Below are positions 18,665-26,163 of a DNA stretch of 64,000 nucleotides, in pieces. The notes beneath the pieces are model-generated. The model saw nothing but the letters and a program-made list of their open reading frames with translations, made no database searches and had not been told where the DNA came from. Positions within the stretch are counted from its first letter, which is position 1; every line of letters begins with the position of its first letter. The DNA comes from Micromonospora gifhornensis. GTDB lineage: Bacteria > Actinomycetota > Actinomycetes > Mycobacteriales > Micromonosporaceae. Location: assembly GCF_016863515.1 (NCBI RefSeq), contig NZ_BOPA01000026.1:115604-179603 (forward strand), read 5' to 3'. The position numbers and the translations under genes were made by a program.

Positions 18665-18747
18665 TTCACCCGAGTGGCCATCGCGGCCTAGCCTGAAGGG
18701 CACCCCTCAACGCTGCGGGGCATGCCCTGCCGGGGTGTGCCCGGCAG
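18665..18747 (+). promoter_or_regulatory. Promoter and leader hairpin of the amc-like RiPP operon
   Basis: TTCACC at 18665-18670 and TAGCCT at 18689-18694 (18-base spacer) form a plausible promoter for the radical SAM gene. The leader then carries CTGCCGGG-gtgtg-CCCGGCAG (18727-18747), ending 14 bases before the ribosome-binding site, a possible control point for translation. Confidence 0.45.
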
Positions 18748-18771
18748 CCTTCAACCGCGACGAGGAGGGCG

Positions 18772-19908
18772 ATGGCTGCACCGGGACGGTCATTGCATGG
18801 GATGCGCGGCATGGCTGCCGTCCCGTCGTACGTCGTGATGCAGCCCACCACGCTCTGCAACCTCGATTGCGCCTACTGCTACCTGCCGTTTCGGGCGACC
18901 GACCGACGGATGCCGGTCGCCGTGGCGGAGGCGGTGGCCGCCTCGGTGAACCCGTGGGCGGCCTCGGCGCGGTTCTCCGTGGTCTGGCACGGCGGTGAGC
19001 CGCTGGCCGCCGGTCGGGAGCAGTTGGCGGCGCTGATGGCGCCGTTCGGCCCGGAGGTGGAGCACCACGTCCAGACCAACGCCACGTTGATCGACGACGC
19101 CTGGTGCGAGTTCTTCGTGGCGCATCGCATGCGGGTGAGCGTGAGCGTGGACGGCCCTCGGGAGCGCAACGGCGACCGGGTCACCCGATCGGGCCGGCCC
19201 GCGTACGACCGGATCGTTCGTGGGGTGGCGGCGTTGCGCCGACACGACCTGCCCTTCTCGGCGCTCGCGGTGGTCAACGACCCGGCACCCGGCCGGGCGA
19301 CGGAGCTGTACGACTACTGCCTCGACCTCGGCTGCGAGGTGCTCGGGGTGAACATCGAGGAGACCGAGGGCGTCAACACCCGGACCAACGCCCACGATCC
19401 GGCCGTGGTGACCGGGTTCTGGGCCGAACTCGTGGCCGCCTGGCGTCGGCAGCCGCGGATCCATCTGCGCGAGGTCGAGTGGTCGCTGCGGTACGCCGCA
19501 GCCGTGCTGGACGGCAACGCCGACGATCTTCTGCCGCGCCACCTCGACCCGATCCCGACCGTCGCGTACGACGGCTCGGTCGTGGTCCTCTCGCCCGAGC
19601 TGGCCGGCTTCACCGACCCCCGCTACGGCGATTTCAGCAGCGGAAACGTGCTCACCACCCCGCTGCACGCGATCCTCGCCGACGCGGCGGAGCGCACCAC
19701 CTGGGTGGGTGAGTTCCTGACCGGGGTGGAGGCGTGCCGCTCGTCGTGCCCCTACTTCGGCTTCTGTGGCGGGGGCCACGCTGCGAACCGTTACTTCGAG
19801 CTGGGGCGTTTCGACGGTACGGAGACCGAGCACTGCCGCAACAGCAAGATCCGCCTACTGGAGGGAGTGTTGGAGCATGCCCGAAACCACCAGTCACCGG
19901 GAGCCTGA
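18772..19908 (+). CDS. amcB: Radical SAM/SPASM cyclophane-forming peptide maturase (AmcB-like)
   Basis: 378 residues. Cys 29-x3-Cys 33-x2-Cys 36 (CNLDCAYC) binds the SAM [4Fe-4S] cluster; VWHGGEPL is the GGE motif; SVDGPRERND-like SVDGPRERNG follows. The C-terminal SPASM region has Cys residues in CRSSCPYFGFCGGGHAANR and a later Cys for auxiliary clusters. Such enzymes crosslink an aromatic ring to a beta-carbon two residues on in a partner peptide (triceptides); a prevalent actinobacterial group is named Amc (from memory). Start ATG 18772 with GAGGAGG at 18762. The precursor gene overlaps its 3' end by 32 bases, so the pair is co-expressed. Confidence 0.85.
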   Translation: MAAPGRSLHGMRGMAAVPSYVVMQPTTLCNLDCAYCYLPFRATDRRMPVAVAEAVAASVNPWAASARFSVVWHGGEPLAAGREQLAALMAPFGPEVEHHVQTNATLIDDAWCEFFVAHRMRVSVSVDGPRERNGDRVTRSGRPAYDRIVRGVAALRRHDLPFSALAVVNDPAPGRATELYDYCLDLGCEVLGVNIEETEGVNTRTNAHDPAVVTGFWAELVAAWRRQPRIHLREVEWSLRYAAAVLDGNADDLLPRHLDPIPTVAYDGSVVVLSPELAGFTDPRYGDFSSGNVLTTPLHAILADAAERTTWVGEFLTGVEACRSSCPYFGFCGGGHAANRYFELGRFDGTETEHCRNSKIRLLEGVLEHARNHQSPGA

Positions 19909-20113
19909 GCGAGCGACGGAAGAGGCACCCGACCAGGTCGCCTCCCGGGTACGGGAGGCCGCCACCGGGCTCACTGCACTACTGCACGAGGCCGAGGTCG
20001 CGCGACAGTCACGGGCAGAGGTGGCGGGTGGCGACGGCGCCAGCGCGGTCTGCGCCTGGAACCACTTCGAGAACATCCCGACGTTCTACAACTGGAACAA
20101 CCGGCCACGCTGA
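19877..20113 (+). CDS. amcA: RiPP precursor, multiple-cyclophane (AmcA-like)
   Basis: 78 residues. A charged, helical leader (ERATEEAPDQVASRVREAAT) of about 57 residues is followed by the core CAWNHFENIPTFYNWNN plus RPR at the end. The core holds four aromatic-X-X motifs, W61-N-H, F64-E-N, F70-Y-N and W73-N-N, three of them ending in Asn, as expected for three-residue cyclophane formation. ATG 19877 lies inside the maturase gene in another frame, with GGGAG 10 bases upstream. No dedicated protease or exporter gene is adjacent, so leader removal and export are unknown. Confidence 0.82.
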   Translation: MPETTSHREPERATEEAPDQVASRVREAATGLTALLHEAEVARQSRAEVAGGDGASAVCAWNHFENIPTFYNWNNRPR

Positions 20114-20123
20114 CCGGGCTGAG

Positions 20124-20174
20124 CCAAGGGCCCGCCACGCTGCCGGAGCGTGTCCGGGCGTGGCAGGCCCTTGG
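20124..20174. terminator. Terminator hairpin after the RiPP operon
   Basis: CCAAGGGCCcGCCACG pairs with CGTGGCaGGCCCTTGG, a 15 bp stem with one mismatch and a 19-base loop. It separates the RiPP pair from the convergent DUF3073 gene. Confidence 0.75.
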
Positions 20175-20254
20175 ATCGTCGGGTGTTGCGCCGCCTTGGC
20201 GGGCACATACGTGAGCACGCGGGGAGTTACCGCGTGCTCAGATGCGACCGGGGG

Positions 20255-20467
20255 TCAGCGGGTCGGGCGGACCCACTTGTCCGGGTCGTCCCCGGTATGG
20301 TCCTCGTCTTCGTCGACGAACTCTTGGTAGTCGTCGTCGAAGTTGCGGTCCGACTTACCGCCGCCGCCGAGTTCTCGCTGCAAGGCGGCGAGGTCGGTGT
20401 TCGGGGAGTGGTACTTCAACTCCCGCGCCACCTTTGTCTGCTTGGCCTTAGCACGGCCGCGCCCCAT
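20255..20467 (-). CDS. DUF3073 family protein
   Basis: 70 residues, MGRGRAKAKQTKVARELKY then NTDLAALQREL and an acidic C-terminus DDDYQEFVDEDEDHTGDDPD. A basic N-terminus and acidic tail are the hallmarks of this actinobacteria-specific family of unknown function. The ATG at 20467 has GAGGGGG upstream and matches the family; the open frame starts 21 codons earlier. Confidence 0.92.
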   Translation of the reverse strand: MGRGRAKAKQTKVARELKYHSPNTDLAALQRELGGGGKSDRNFDDDYQEFVDEDEDHTGDDPDKWVRPTR

Positions 20468-20629
20468 GGCTCGACCCCCTCGCACAGAATGCGGGGCAGC
20501 CCGAAGGCGGGCCCCGATGACGTCAGGCATCTCTCGTGGCTCTTACGGTACATGGGGATGCCACCGTTCGGCACCTCGGGTTACCGTCGACCGCCACCGC
20601 GCGTTGCGGTCGTGCGGTCGTCACCCATT

Positions 20630-20657
20630 GTACCCGGTAAGGAGCGATGCCGGGTAC
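20630..20657. promoter_or_regulatory. Inverted repeat upstream of DUF3073
   Basis: GTACCCGG and CCGGGTAC flank a 12-base spacer about 165 bases upstream of the DUF3073 start. Could be an operator or an RNA hairpin. The 295 bp gap at 20468-20762 otherwise holds only the vdh terminator. Confidence 0.35.
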
Positions 20658-20719
20658 GGTCGTGACACGGGGCGAAACCTCACGAATACGTCGTATCCTC
20701 AGCTTAGCCGGAAACGACT

Positions 20720-20752
20720 GTCGAGGGCGGGACCAACGGCCCCGCCCTCGAC
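20720..20752 (-). terminator. Terminator of valine dehydrogenase gene
   Basis: GTCGAGGGCGGG pairs perfectly with CCCGCCCTCGAC (12 bp, 9-base loop), 10 bases beyond the vdh stop. Confidence 0.85.
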
Positions 20753-20762
20753 TGGTGAGTCG

Positions 20763-21845
20763 TCAGCGCAGGTGGATGGCGCGCAGCCGGCCGATCTCGG
20801 CCATCCGCCGCTCGGCCAGCCGGTCGGCCGCCACCGCCGGGGGAACGCCGTCGGCGTCGGCGAGCCGGAGGATCTCCCGAGTGGTGTCGTAGATCCGGGT
20901 GGCGCGCAACTTGGCCCGCTCGAAGTCGAAGCCCTCGATCTCGTCCGCGACCTGGATCACACCGCCGGCGTTCACCACGTAGTCAGGTGCGTAGAGGATG
21001 CCGCGGTCGGCCAGCAGCTTCTCGACGCCCGGGTGGGCGAGCTGGTTGTTGGCCGCGCCGGCGATCACCTTCGCGCGCAACGCCGCCACCGTGTCGTCGT
21101 TCAACGCGCCCCCGAGCGCACACGGGGCGTACACGTCGATGTCGGCGGCGACCAGCGCGGAGACGTCGTCGAGGAGCGAGACCTGCGGGTGGGTCGTGCG
21201 GGCCCACTCCAGCGCCTGCGGGTTGACGTCGGTCGCGACCACCTCGGCGCCGTCGTCGACCAGGTGGCCGACCAGGTACTTGCCGACCTTGCCCAGGCCC
21301 GCGACGCCGACCCGTCGGCCGTGCAGCGTCGGCACTCCCCAGACGTGCTCGGCCGCCGCCCGCATGCCCTGGAAGACGCCCCAGGCGGTGAGGATCGAGG
21401 AGTCGCCCGCACCGCCGTGCTCGACGCTGCGGCCGGTGACGTACCGGGTCTCGCGGGCGATCACGTCCATGTCCGGTACGTAGGTGCCCACGTCGCAGGC
21501 GGTGTAGTAGCGCCCGCCCAGCGACTCCACGAAGCGGCCGTACGCGCGCAGCAGCCCCTCGGTCTTGATCTGCGCCGGATCGCCCCAGATGACCGCCTTG
21601 CCGCCGCCCAGGTCCAGACCTGCGAGGGCGTTCTTGTACGCCATGCCGCGAGACAGGTCGAGGACGTCCGCGAGGGCCTCCTCCTCGCTGGCGTACGGGT
21701 AGAAGCGGGTGCCACCGAGCGCGGGGCCCAGCGCGGTGGAGTAGATGCCGATGATCGCCTTCAGGCCGGTCTGCTTGTCCTGGCAGAACACGACCTGCTC
21801 GTGACCTGTGGATTCCGGGTCGTCGGTGCTGGCGAATACGCCCAT
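20763..21845 (-). CDS. vdh: Valine/leucine dehydrogenase (Glu/Leu/Phe/Val family)
   Basis: NAD-dependent oxidative deamination of branched-chain amino acids to 2-oxoacids, feeding precursor pools. 360 residues; N-terminal motif GPALGGTRFYPYASEEEAL, substrate-binding region GMAYKNALAGLDLGGGKAVI with the family Lys residues, and the Rossmann motif GVAGLGKVGKYL for NAD. Its order with the next two genes (unknown, bldC) is that of Streptomyces SCO4089-4091 (from memory), supporting Vdh. Start ATG 21845. Confidence 0.92.
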   Translation of the reverse strand: MGVFASTDDPESTGHEQVVFCQDKQTGLKAIIGIYSTALGPALGGTRFYPYASEEEALADVLDLSRGMAYKNALAGLDLGGGKAVIWGDPAQIKTEGLLRAYGRFVESLGGRYYTACDVGTYVPDMDVIARETRYVTGRSVEHGGAGDSSILTAWGVFQGMRAAAEHVWGVPTLHGRRVGVAGLGKVGKYLVGHLVDDGAEVVATDVNPQALEWARTTHPQVSLLDDVSALVAADIDVYAPCALGGALNDDTVAALRAKVIAGAANNQLAHPGVEKLLADRGILYAPDYVVNAGGVIQVADEIEGFDFERAKLRATRIYDTTREILRLADADGVPPAVAADRLAERRMAEIGRLRAIHLR

Positions 21846-22046
21846 GACTGGCTCCTGTGTCGGCGGGCGCCCTTGTGGGACGCGGACCTGGTCTGCGCCG
21901 GCGGGGATGCTGCCGGTGTAGCGAGCCTAGTATCGGCTGACCTCGGGCTGCTGCCGCGAGCACCTCGTCCCGCCCAGCGGGCACCCATTCACGGCCACGA
22001 TGACGCCGAGCAACGATCGGCCTGCGATTCGTGGGAGGATCGCGCC

Positions 22047-22886
22047 GTGCCGTCGCTCTTCGCTTCATACCTGCGCGTGTACGAGCCGTTGACCGCCTTC
22101 GACCGGGACCGCCAGGCGTACTGGCGGCGCTACGTCGAGCAGGGGCGGGCAGTGGCGCCGGTGGAAGGGCCGGGCCGGCAGCGGACCTCGGTGATCGAGG
22201 CGCTCGGCGCCGGCTGGACCCGGCTGCCCGACCTGCCCGAGGAGGCGTACGTCCTGGAGACCGACGAGACGCTGCTGGTGTGCCCGTGGAACCTGCGGAT
22301 TCGGGTGGCCGAGGCGGCGTTGAGCGCGCGCGACGGCGTACCGCCGGTGCTGGCCGACGCGTTCGTCCCGCCGGTGCTGGCCGGGCAGGCCAAGGCGGTG
22401 GTGGAGGACTGGCGCAGCGGAGCCCGGGTGCTGGAGCGTGGCGTGCCCCGGGTGCACGAGCAGGTCGCCACCTGGGGGGTGCCGCTGCGCTGGTTCGTGC
22501 TGTTCGAGGCGGAGGAACGGCAGCACGTGACCGCGCCGGGGCGTCGGGCGCTGCGGTTCCGGACGGAGATCTCCAAGGCGCGGCGTCGCTCCTCGCGGGC
22601 CCTGTCGGTGCTCCGCAAGTCGATCGGGGACGCCCCGATCACCGAGGCGGTCGAGGAGGCGGCCCGGTGGTTGGAGGAGTTCCACCCGGGTTCGGTGGTC
22701 GAGTTGGACTACGGCGGCCTGGTCGAGTTGCTCTCGGACGAGACCCTGGCGGACGACGACTCGCCGGAACTGGTCGCGGCGGGGTTGGCCGGGCTGTCCC
22801 AGGGCGAGGCGGAGGAGGCGTCCGCGGCGTACGACAAGCTGGTCGCCAGGTGGCGTGCCGTGCAACTTTTGGAGCGGTGCAACTAG
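22047..22886 (+). CDS. Conserved actinobacterial protein of unknown function (vdh-bldC neighbour)
   Basis: 279 residues, GTG 22047 with GGGAGG 8 bases upstream. No signal peptide or TM segment. Recognisable words are RVYEPLTAFDRDRQAYWRRY at the N-terminus, TDETLLVCPWNLRIRVAEAAL, PLRWFVLFEAEERQ and a helical C-terminal half with ISKARRRSSRALSVLRKS and ELDYGGLVELLSDE. A gene of this kind lies between vdh and bldC in Streptomyces as well (recollection), so it is a conserved companion without assigned function. Confidence 0.8.
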   Translation: MPSLFASYLRVYEPLTAFDRDRQAYWRRYVEQGRAVAPVEGPGRQRTSVIEALGAGWTRLPDLPEEAYVLETDETLLVCPWNLRIRVAEAALSARDGVPPVLADAFVPPVLAGQAKAVVEDWRSGARVLERGVPRVHEQVATWGVPLRWFVLFEAEERQHVTAPGRRALRFRTEISKARRRSSRALSVLRKSIGDAPITEAVEEAARWLEEFHPGSVVELDYGGLVELLSDETLADDDSPELVAAGLAGLSQGEAEEASAAYDKLVARWRAVQLLERCN

Positions 22887-22964
22887 CCCGGGATGCCGGG
22901 GCAACTAGTGGGGCATTGTCCATGAATGTCGGGCTGCAATACGAGGCTCCTTCGTAGTTGATGC

Positions 22965-22979
22965 ATCACGAACCGTGAT
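22965..22979. promoter_or_regulatory. BldD-type box upstream of bldC
   Basis: ATCACGAACCGTGAT is a 15-base inverted repeat fitting the BldD consensus TnAC-n5-GTnA (TCAC, 5 bases, GTGA). It lies 183 bases before the bldC start. In Streptomyces bldC belongs to the BldD/c-di-GMP regulon (established knowledge); conservation here is inferred from sequence only. Confidence 0.6.
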
Positions 22980-23162
22980 CATGAGTCCGAATAAGGTAGC
23001 TTCTGGCGTGTAAAAGTCCCATATATCGGGCATGGTTCATCCGTCCGTCTAGGGACGTTCGGCCGTTCGGCCCATGTCGGACATCGGGGACTAGCCGGAC
23101 CATGGGAGACGCGTCGGCCGGCGGGACCCCGGCCGATGTCTATACATGTGGAGGAGTGACCG

Positions 23163-23372
23163 ATGGCATCGCGAACGCACGAACCAGAGCCGCTACTTAC
23201 ACCGGCCGAGGTGGCGTCGATGTTCCGTGTCGACCCGAAGACGGTGACCCGTTGGGCGAAGGCTGGCAAGTTGAGCGCCATCCGGACCCTGGGCGGCCAC
23301 CGTCGCTACCGGGAGTCGGAGGTCAGGGCATTGCTGCAGGGTCAGATCCCGCAGCAGCGCCAGGGGGACTGA
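23163..23372 (+). CDS. bldC: Developmental transcriptional regulator BldC
   Basis: 69-residue MerR-like winged-helix protein consisting of little more than a DNA-binding domain: LLTPAEVASMFRVDPKTVTRWAKAGKLSAIRTLGGHRRY. BldC binds direct repeats cooperatively and delays entry into sporulation in Streptomyces. The sequence is close to the known protein over its entire length. ATG 23163 follows GTGGAGGAGTG. The transcript is closed by a 19 bp perfect hairpin. Confidence 0.97.
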   Translation: MASRTHEPEPLLTPAEVASMFRVDPKTVTRWAKAGKLSAIRTLGGHRRYRESEVRALLQGQIPQQRQGD

Positions 23373-23396
23373 CCGCACGGCAGATAACAGAGCTGA

Positions 23397-23438
23397 GCTG
23401 AAGGGGCGGCGGATCGTCAGATCCGCCGCCCCTTCAGC
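23397..23438. terminator. Very strong terminator hairpin after bldC
   Basis: A 19 bp perfect stem with a four-base GTCA loop (left arm 23397-23415, right arm 23420-23438) begins 24 bases after the bldC stop and serves the convergent PPOX gene as well. Confidence 0.9.
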
Positions 23439-23464
23439 ATGTCGGGACATCCACCCCGAGCTGG

Positions 23465-23851
23465 TCAGTTCGGATCGGTCAGTTCGAGTCGGATGCCGAC
23501 CGTCCCACCCTGACCGCGACGCAGTCGGCTGCCGAGCAGGGTCAGCCGGCCGATCATCCGGTACTTCTGCTTGATCAGGCCGCGGATGTGCTCGGTCGCG
23601 CCCGGGTCGTAGAGGGTCGCTCGGGCCGGTACCGCAGCGCCGTGCGGCCGGCCACGGACGTCGCACGGCGCCACCGTGACCTCTCCGCTGCGCCGGATCC
23701 GCTTCACCTTGCCGGCGTCCGAAGCGGTCCACACCGCCAGGGCGTCGCCGTCGCGCACCGCCCACACCGGGGTGGGTACCGCGCGGCCGTCCTTGCGGAA
23801 GGTCGTGAGGAGGATGTACTTCTCCGCCGCGAGGCGGTCCAACGTGGTCAC
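23465..23851 (-). CDS. PPOX-class (F420-dependent-type) flavin/deazaflavin reductase
   Basis: 128 residues of split-barrel fold: LDRLAAEKYILLTTFRKDGRAVPTPVW, LAVWTASDAGKVKRIRRSGEVTVAPCDVRGRP and a closing GRLTLLGSR. The KDGRxVxTPVW and GKVKRIR motifs are those of actinobacterial PPOX-class proteins, many of which use F420. Substrate unknown. GTG 23851 (MTTLDRLAAEKY) sits immediately after GAGGGG. Divergent from the methyltransferase gene 54 bp away. Confidence 0.85.
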   Translation of the reverse strand: MTTLDRLAAEKYILLTTFRKDGRAVPTPVWAVRDGDALAVWTASDAGKVKRIRRSGEVTVAPCDVRGRPHGAAVPARATLYDPGATEHIRGLIKQKYRMIGRLTLLGSRLRRGQGGTVGIRLELTDPN

Positions 23852-23905
23852 CCCCTCAGCGTACGGGCGGGGACCGGGAATGAGCAGGCCGATAGCGTGG
23901 CAGGT

Positions 23906-24685
23906 GTGACGGGAGAACCACGAATCGGTGACGTCTACGGGGAACTGCTGCGCGACACGCTCGCAGTGGCTACCGGGATCGGTCCCCGACCGCTGGCCGG
24001 CGGGCGCGTACCCCGCCCGGTCATCGAGATCATCGAACGGGACGACGGACTGATCAACGGGGCGCCGGCCGCGCAGTACCTCGACGGGCCGCAGGAGTGG
24101 CAACCGCACGACCACCGGGCCGTGGACCGGGTACGCGGCGCCACCCTGGACATCGGCGTCGGCGCCGGGCGGATCGCGCTGCTGCTGCAGGAGCGGGGCG
24201 TACCGGTCACCGGGCTGGACGTCTCACCGGGCGCGCTCGCGGTGTGTCGCCGTCGGGGCGTACGGGAACTGGTGCACGGCACCGTGGACGAGCACGCGGC
24301 GAGTGGGCGGCGCTACGACACGTTTCTGCTGCTCGGTAACAACCTGGGGCTGCTGGAGGGGCGCGAACGGGCACCCGCCTTCCTCGCCGCGCTGGCCGCG
24401 ATGGCCAACCCGGGGGCGCAGGTGATCGCTCAGGGCACCGATCCGTACGGCACCCGCGACCCGGTGCACACGGGCTACCACGAACACAACCGGCGTCGAG
24501 GCCGTCTCGGCGGCCAACTGCGGCTGCGATTGCGCTACCGCGAGCTGGCCACCCCGTGGTTCGACTACCTGGTCTGCTCCCCGGACGAACTGGCCGACCT
24601 GGTCCGGGGCACCGCCTGGCACCTGGCCGACATCGACGACCGTGACGCCCCGTACTACCTCGCCACGTTGCGGCTGCCCGGCTGA
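23906..24685 (+). CDS. Class I SAM-dependent methyltransferase
   Basis: 259 residues. Motif I is TLDIGVGAGRIALLLQERG, motif II VTGLDVSPGALAVCRRRG, and motif IV region FLLLGNNLGLLEG. No substrate-determining domain is recognised. GTG 23906 gives MTGEPRIGDVYGELLRDTL; TAGCGT at 23893-23898 lies 7 bases before it, consistent with a leaderless transcript. The gene ends next to a 54 bp repeat element. Confidence 0.85.
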   Translation: MTGEPRIGDVYGELLRDTLAVATGIGPRPLAGGRVPRPVIEIIERDDGLINGAPAAQYLDGPQEWQPHDHRAVDRVRGATLDIGVGAGRIALLLQERGVPVTGLDVSPGALAVCRRRGVRELVHGTVDEHAASGRRYDTFLLLGNNLGLLEGRERAPAFLAALAAMANPGAQVIAQGTDPYGTRDPVHTGYHEHNRRRGRLGGQLRLRLRYRELATPWFDYLVCSPDELADLVRGTAWHLADIDDRDAPYYLATLRLPG

Positions 24686-24697
24686 CCAGACGAGAAC

Positions 24698-24751
24698 GTT
24701 AAGAGGGGCCCCTTGCTATACCGGAGGCGTTAACAGGGGGCCCTTCCTTAC
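24698..24751 (+). repeat. 54 bp intergenic repeat, copy A
   Basis: Two GGGCCCC-centred half palindromes separated by TACCGGAGGCGTTAA. It is the reverse complement of the copy at 50379-50432 with few differences and the same length. It sits between the convergent methyltransferase and Ca-binding protein genes and could fold into two hairpins. Confidence 0.85.
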
Positions 24752-24754
24752 AAC

Positions 24755-25045
24755 TCAGACCTGGACGGTGGGGGGGAGTTGCTCCGGGGGGAGGCCACCG
24801 TCGCCGTCGACGACCTCGTCGGGCTGGCCGTCCTCGTCGATGTCGACCATCGTGACGTCCACCTTGCCGTCGCCGTCGGTGTCGAACTGGAACAGGTCGG
24901 CCTTGCCGTCGCCGTCGGTGTCGACCACCCAGACGTCCGTACGGCCGTCGTTGTTGGTGTCGGCGCGCAGCAGTTCGACACGCTCGTCGCCGCGCGTCTC
25001 GACCGTCTCCTGGGCCTCCGTACCGGTCTCCGGTGCCTGGCTCAT
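24755..25045 (-). CDS. Small acidic protein with calcium-loop repeats (DTDGDGKxD)
   Basis: 96 residues. After a Glu/Thr-rich N-terminus come four or five loops of the form D-x-[DN]-x-D-G-x-x-D: DTNNDGRTD, DTDGDGKAD, DTDGDGKVD, DIDEDGQPD, then DGDGG. Such loops bind calcium in dockerin, thrombospondin type-3 and EF-hand-like proteins. No signal peptide, lipobox or TM helix is visible, so it is predicted to be cytosolic, unlike most proteins with these repeats. ATG 25045 has GGGAAGGGA upstream. Confidence 0.75.
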   Translation of the reverse strand: MSQAPETGTEAQETVETRGDERVELLRADTNNDGRTDVWVVDTDGDGKADLFQFDTDGDGKVDVTMVDIDEDGQPDEVVDGDGGLPPEQLPPTVQV

Positions 25046-25239
25046 CAGTTCGTCCCTTCCCTTGGTTGTCAGCGGTCCCTACCCGATCTCGCCCGCCCCC
25101 ACGCACGCGACGATGATCGTGCTGCATAGGGTCGCACCATGACTGAGCGGAGGGTACGGACCGGCTCCGGCGTGGCGGCGATCCCGCGCGCCATCGGCCA
25201 TGCGGGAGCCGAGGGCCGTCACGGAGCGGTGGTGTATCG

Positions 25240-26163
25240 ATGACACAGCGATTCGTCGTGGTCGGTGCCGGCACGATGGGCCTGGGCATCGCGTACGTGG
25301 CAGCCGGCGCGGGTTACGCGGTGGAGTTGGTCGAGCTCGACCGGGCCCGCGGTGAGGCGGCCGTCGAACGGCTCGCCCAACTCTGGGACCGGGCCGTGCA
25401 GCGCGGCAAGCTGACCGCTGAGCAGGCCGCCGCCAACCGCGCCTCGGTCACCCTGCGGGCCGGGCTCGGCGAGGTCGCCCCAGAGCCAGCGGTGATCGTC
25501 GAGGCGGTACCGGAGCGGCTGGAGCTGAAGCGGGCCGTGCTGGCCGAGGCAGAGCGACTGGAGCCCGCCCTGCTGGGCAGCAACACCTCAAGCATCTCCA
25601 TCTCCGAGCTGGCCGGGGAACTGGCCCGGCCCGAGCGCTTCTGCGGGTTGCACTTCTTCAACCCGGTCTGGGCGATGGCGCTGCTGGAGATCGTGGTCGG
25701 CCCGGCCACCGCCGCGCAGACCACCGAAGCGGCCCGCGCGCTCGCCGACCGGCTGGGCAAGGACCCTGTCGTCGTACGCGACATGCCGGGTTTCGCCACC
25801 TCCCGACTCGGGGTCACCCTCGGACTGGAAGCCATCCGGATGGTCGCCGACGGGGTGGCCAGCCCGGCCGACATCGACAAGGCGATGGCGCTCGGCTACC
25901 GGCACCCGATCGGCCCGCTGGAACTGACCGACCTGGTGGGCCTGGACGTGCGCCTCGACATCGCCCGTACCCTCCAGGCCGCGTACGGCGACCGGTTCGC
26001 GCCGCCACCGCTGCTGGTGGAGATGGTCGCGGCGGGCCGCCTGGGCAAGAAGTCGGGCCAGGGCTTCTACAAGTGGGTCGACGGGGTCCGCTCGGGCGGC
26101 ACCGAGTCGGCCGCCCCGACCACCGATCCGGCCCCGACCACCGATCCGGGAGCGTCGCGGTGA
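25240..26163 (+). CDS. 3-hydroxyacyl-CoA dehydrogenase
   Basis: NAD-dependent oxidation of 3-hydroxyacyl-CoA in beta-oxidation or phenylacetate-type pathways. 307 residues; N-terminal Rossmann motif VVVGAGTMGLGIAYVAAGAG, then GSNTSSISISEL, the catalytic-His region LHFFNPVWAM, and C-terminal domain PGFATSRLGVTLGLEA and GYRHPIGPLELTDLVGLDV. A short TTDP-repeat tail ends it. Overlaps the enoyl-CoA hydratase gene by four bases (GTGA), so the two act as an operon performing consecutive hydration and oxidation steps. Confidence 0.93.
   Translation: MTQRFVVVGAGTMGLGIAYVAAGAGYAVELVELDRARGEAAVERLAQLWDRAVQRGKLTAEQAAANRASVTLRAGLGEVAPEPAVIVEAVPERLELKRAVLAEAERLEPALLGSNTSSISISELAGELARPERFCGLHFFNPVWAMALLEIVVGPATAAQTTEAARALADRLGKDPVVVRDMPGFATSRLGVTLGLEAIRMVADGVASPADIDKAMALGYRHPIGPLELTDLVGLDVRLDIARTLQAAYGDRFAPPPLLVEMVAAGRLGKKSGQGFYKWVDGVRSGGTESAAPTTDPAPTTDPGASR

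Noticed and set aside
24698..24751. Simple rho-independent terminator
   Set aside because: It contains hairpins, but the same 54 bp sequence recurs inverted at 50379, so it is a repeat element that may also terminate transcription.
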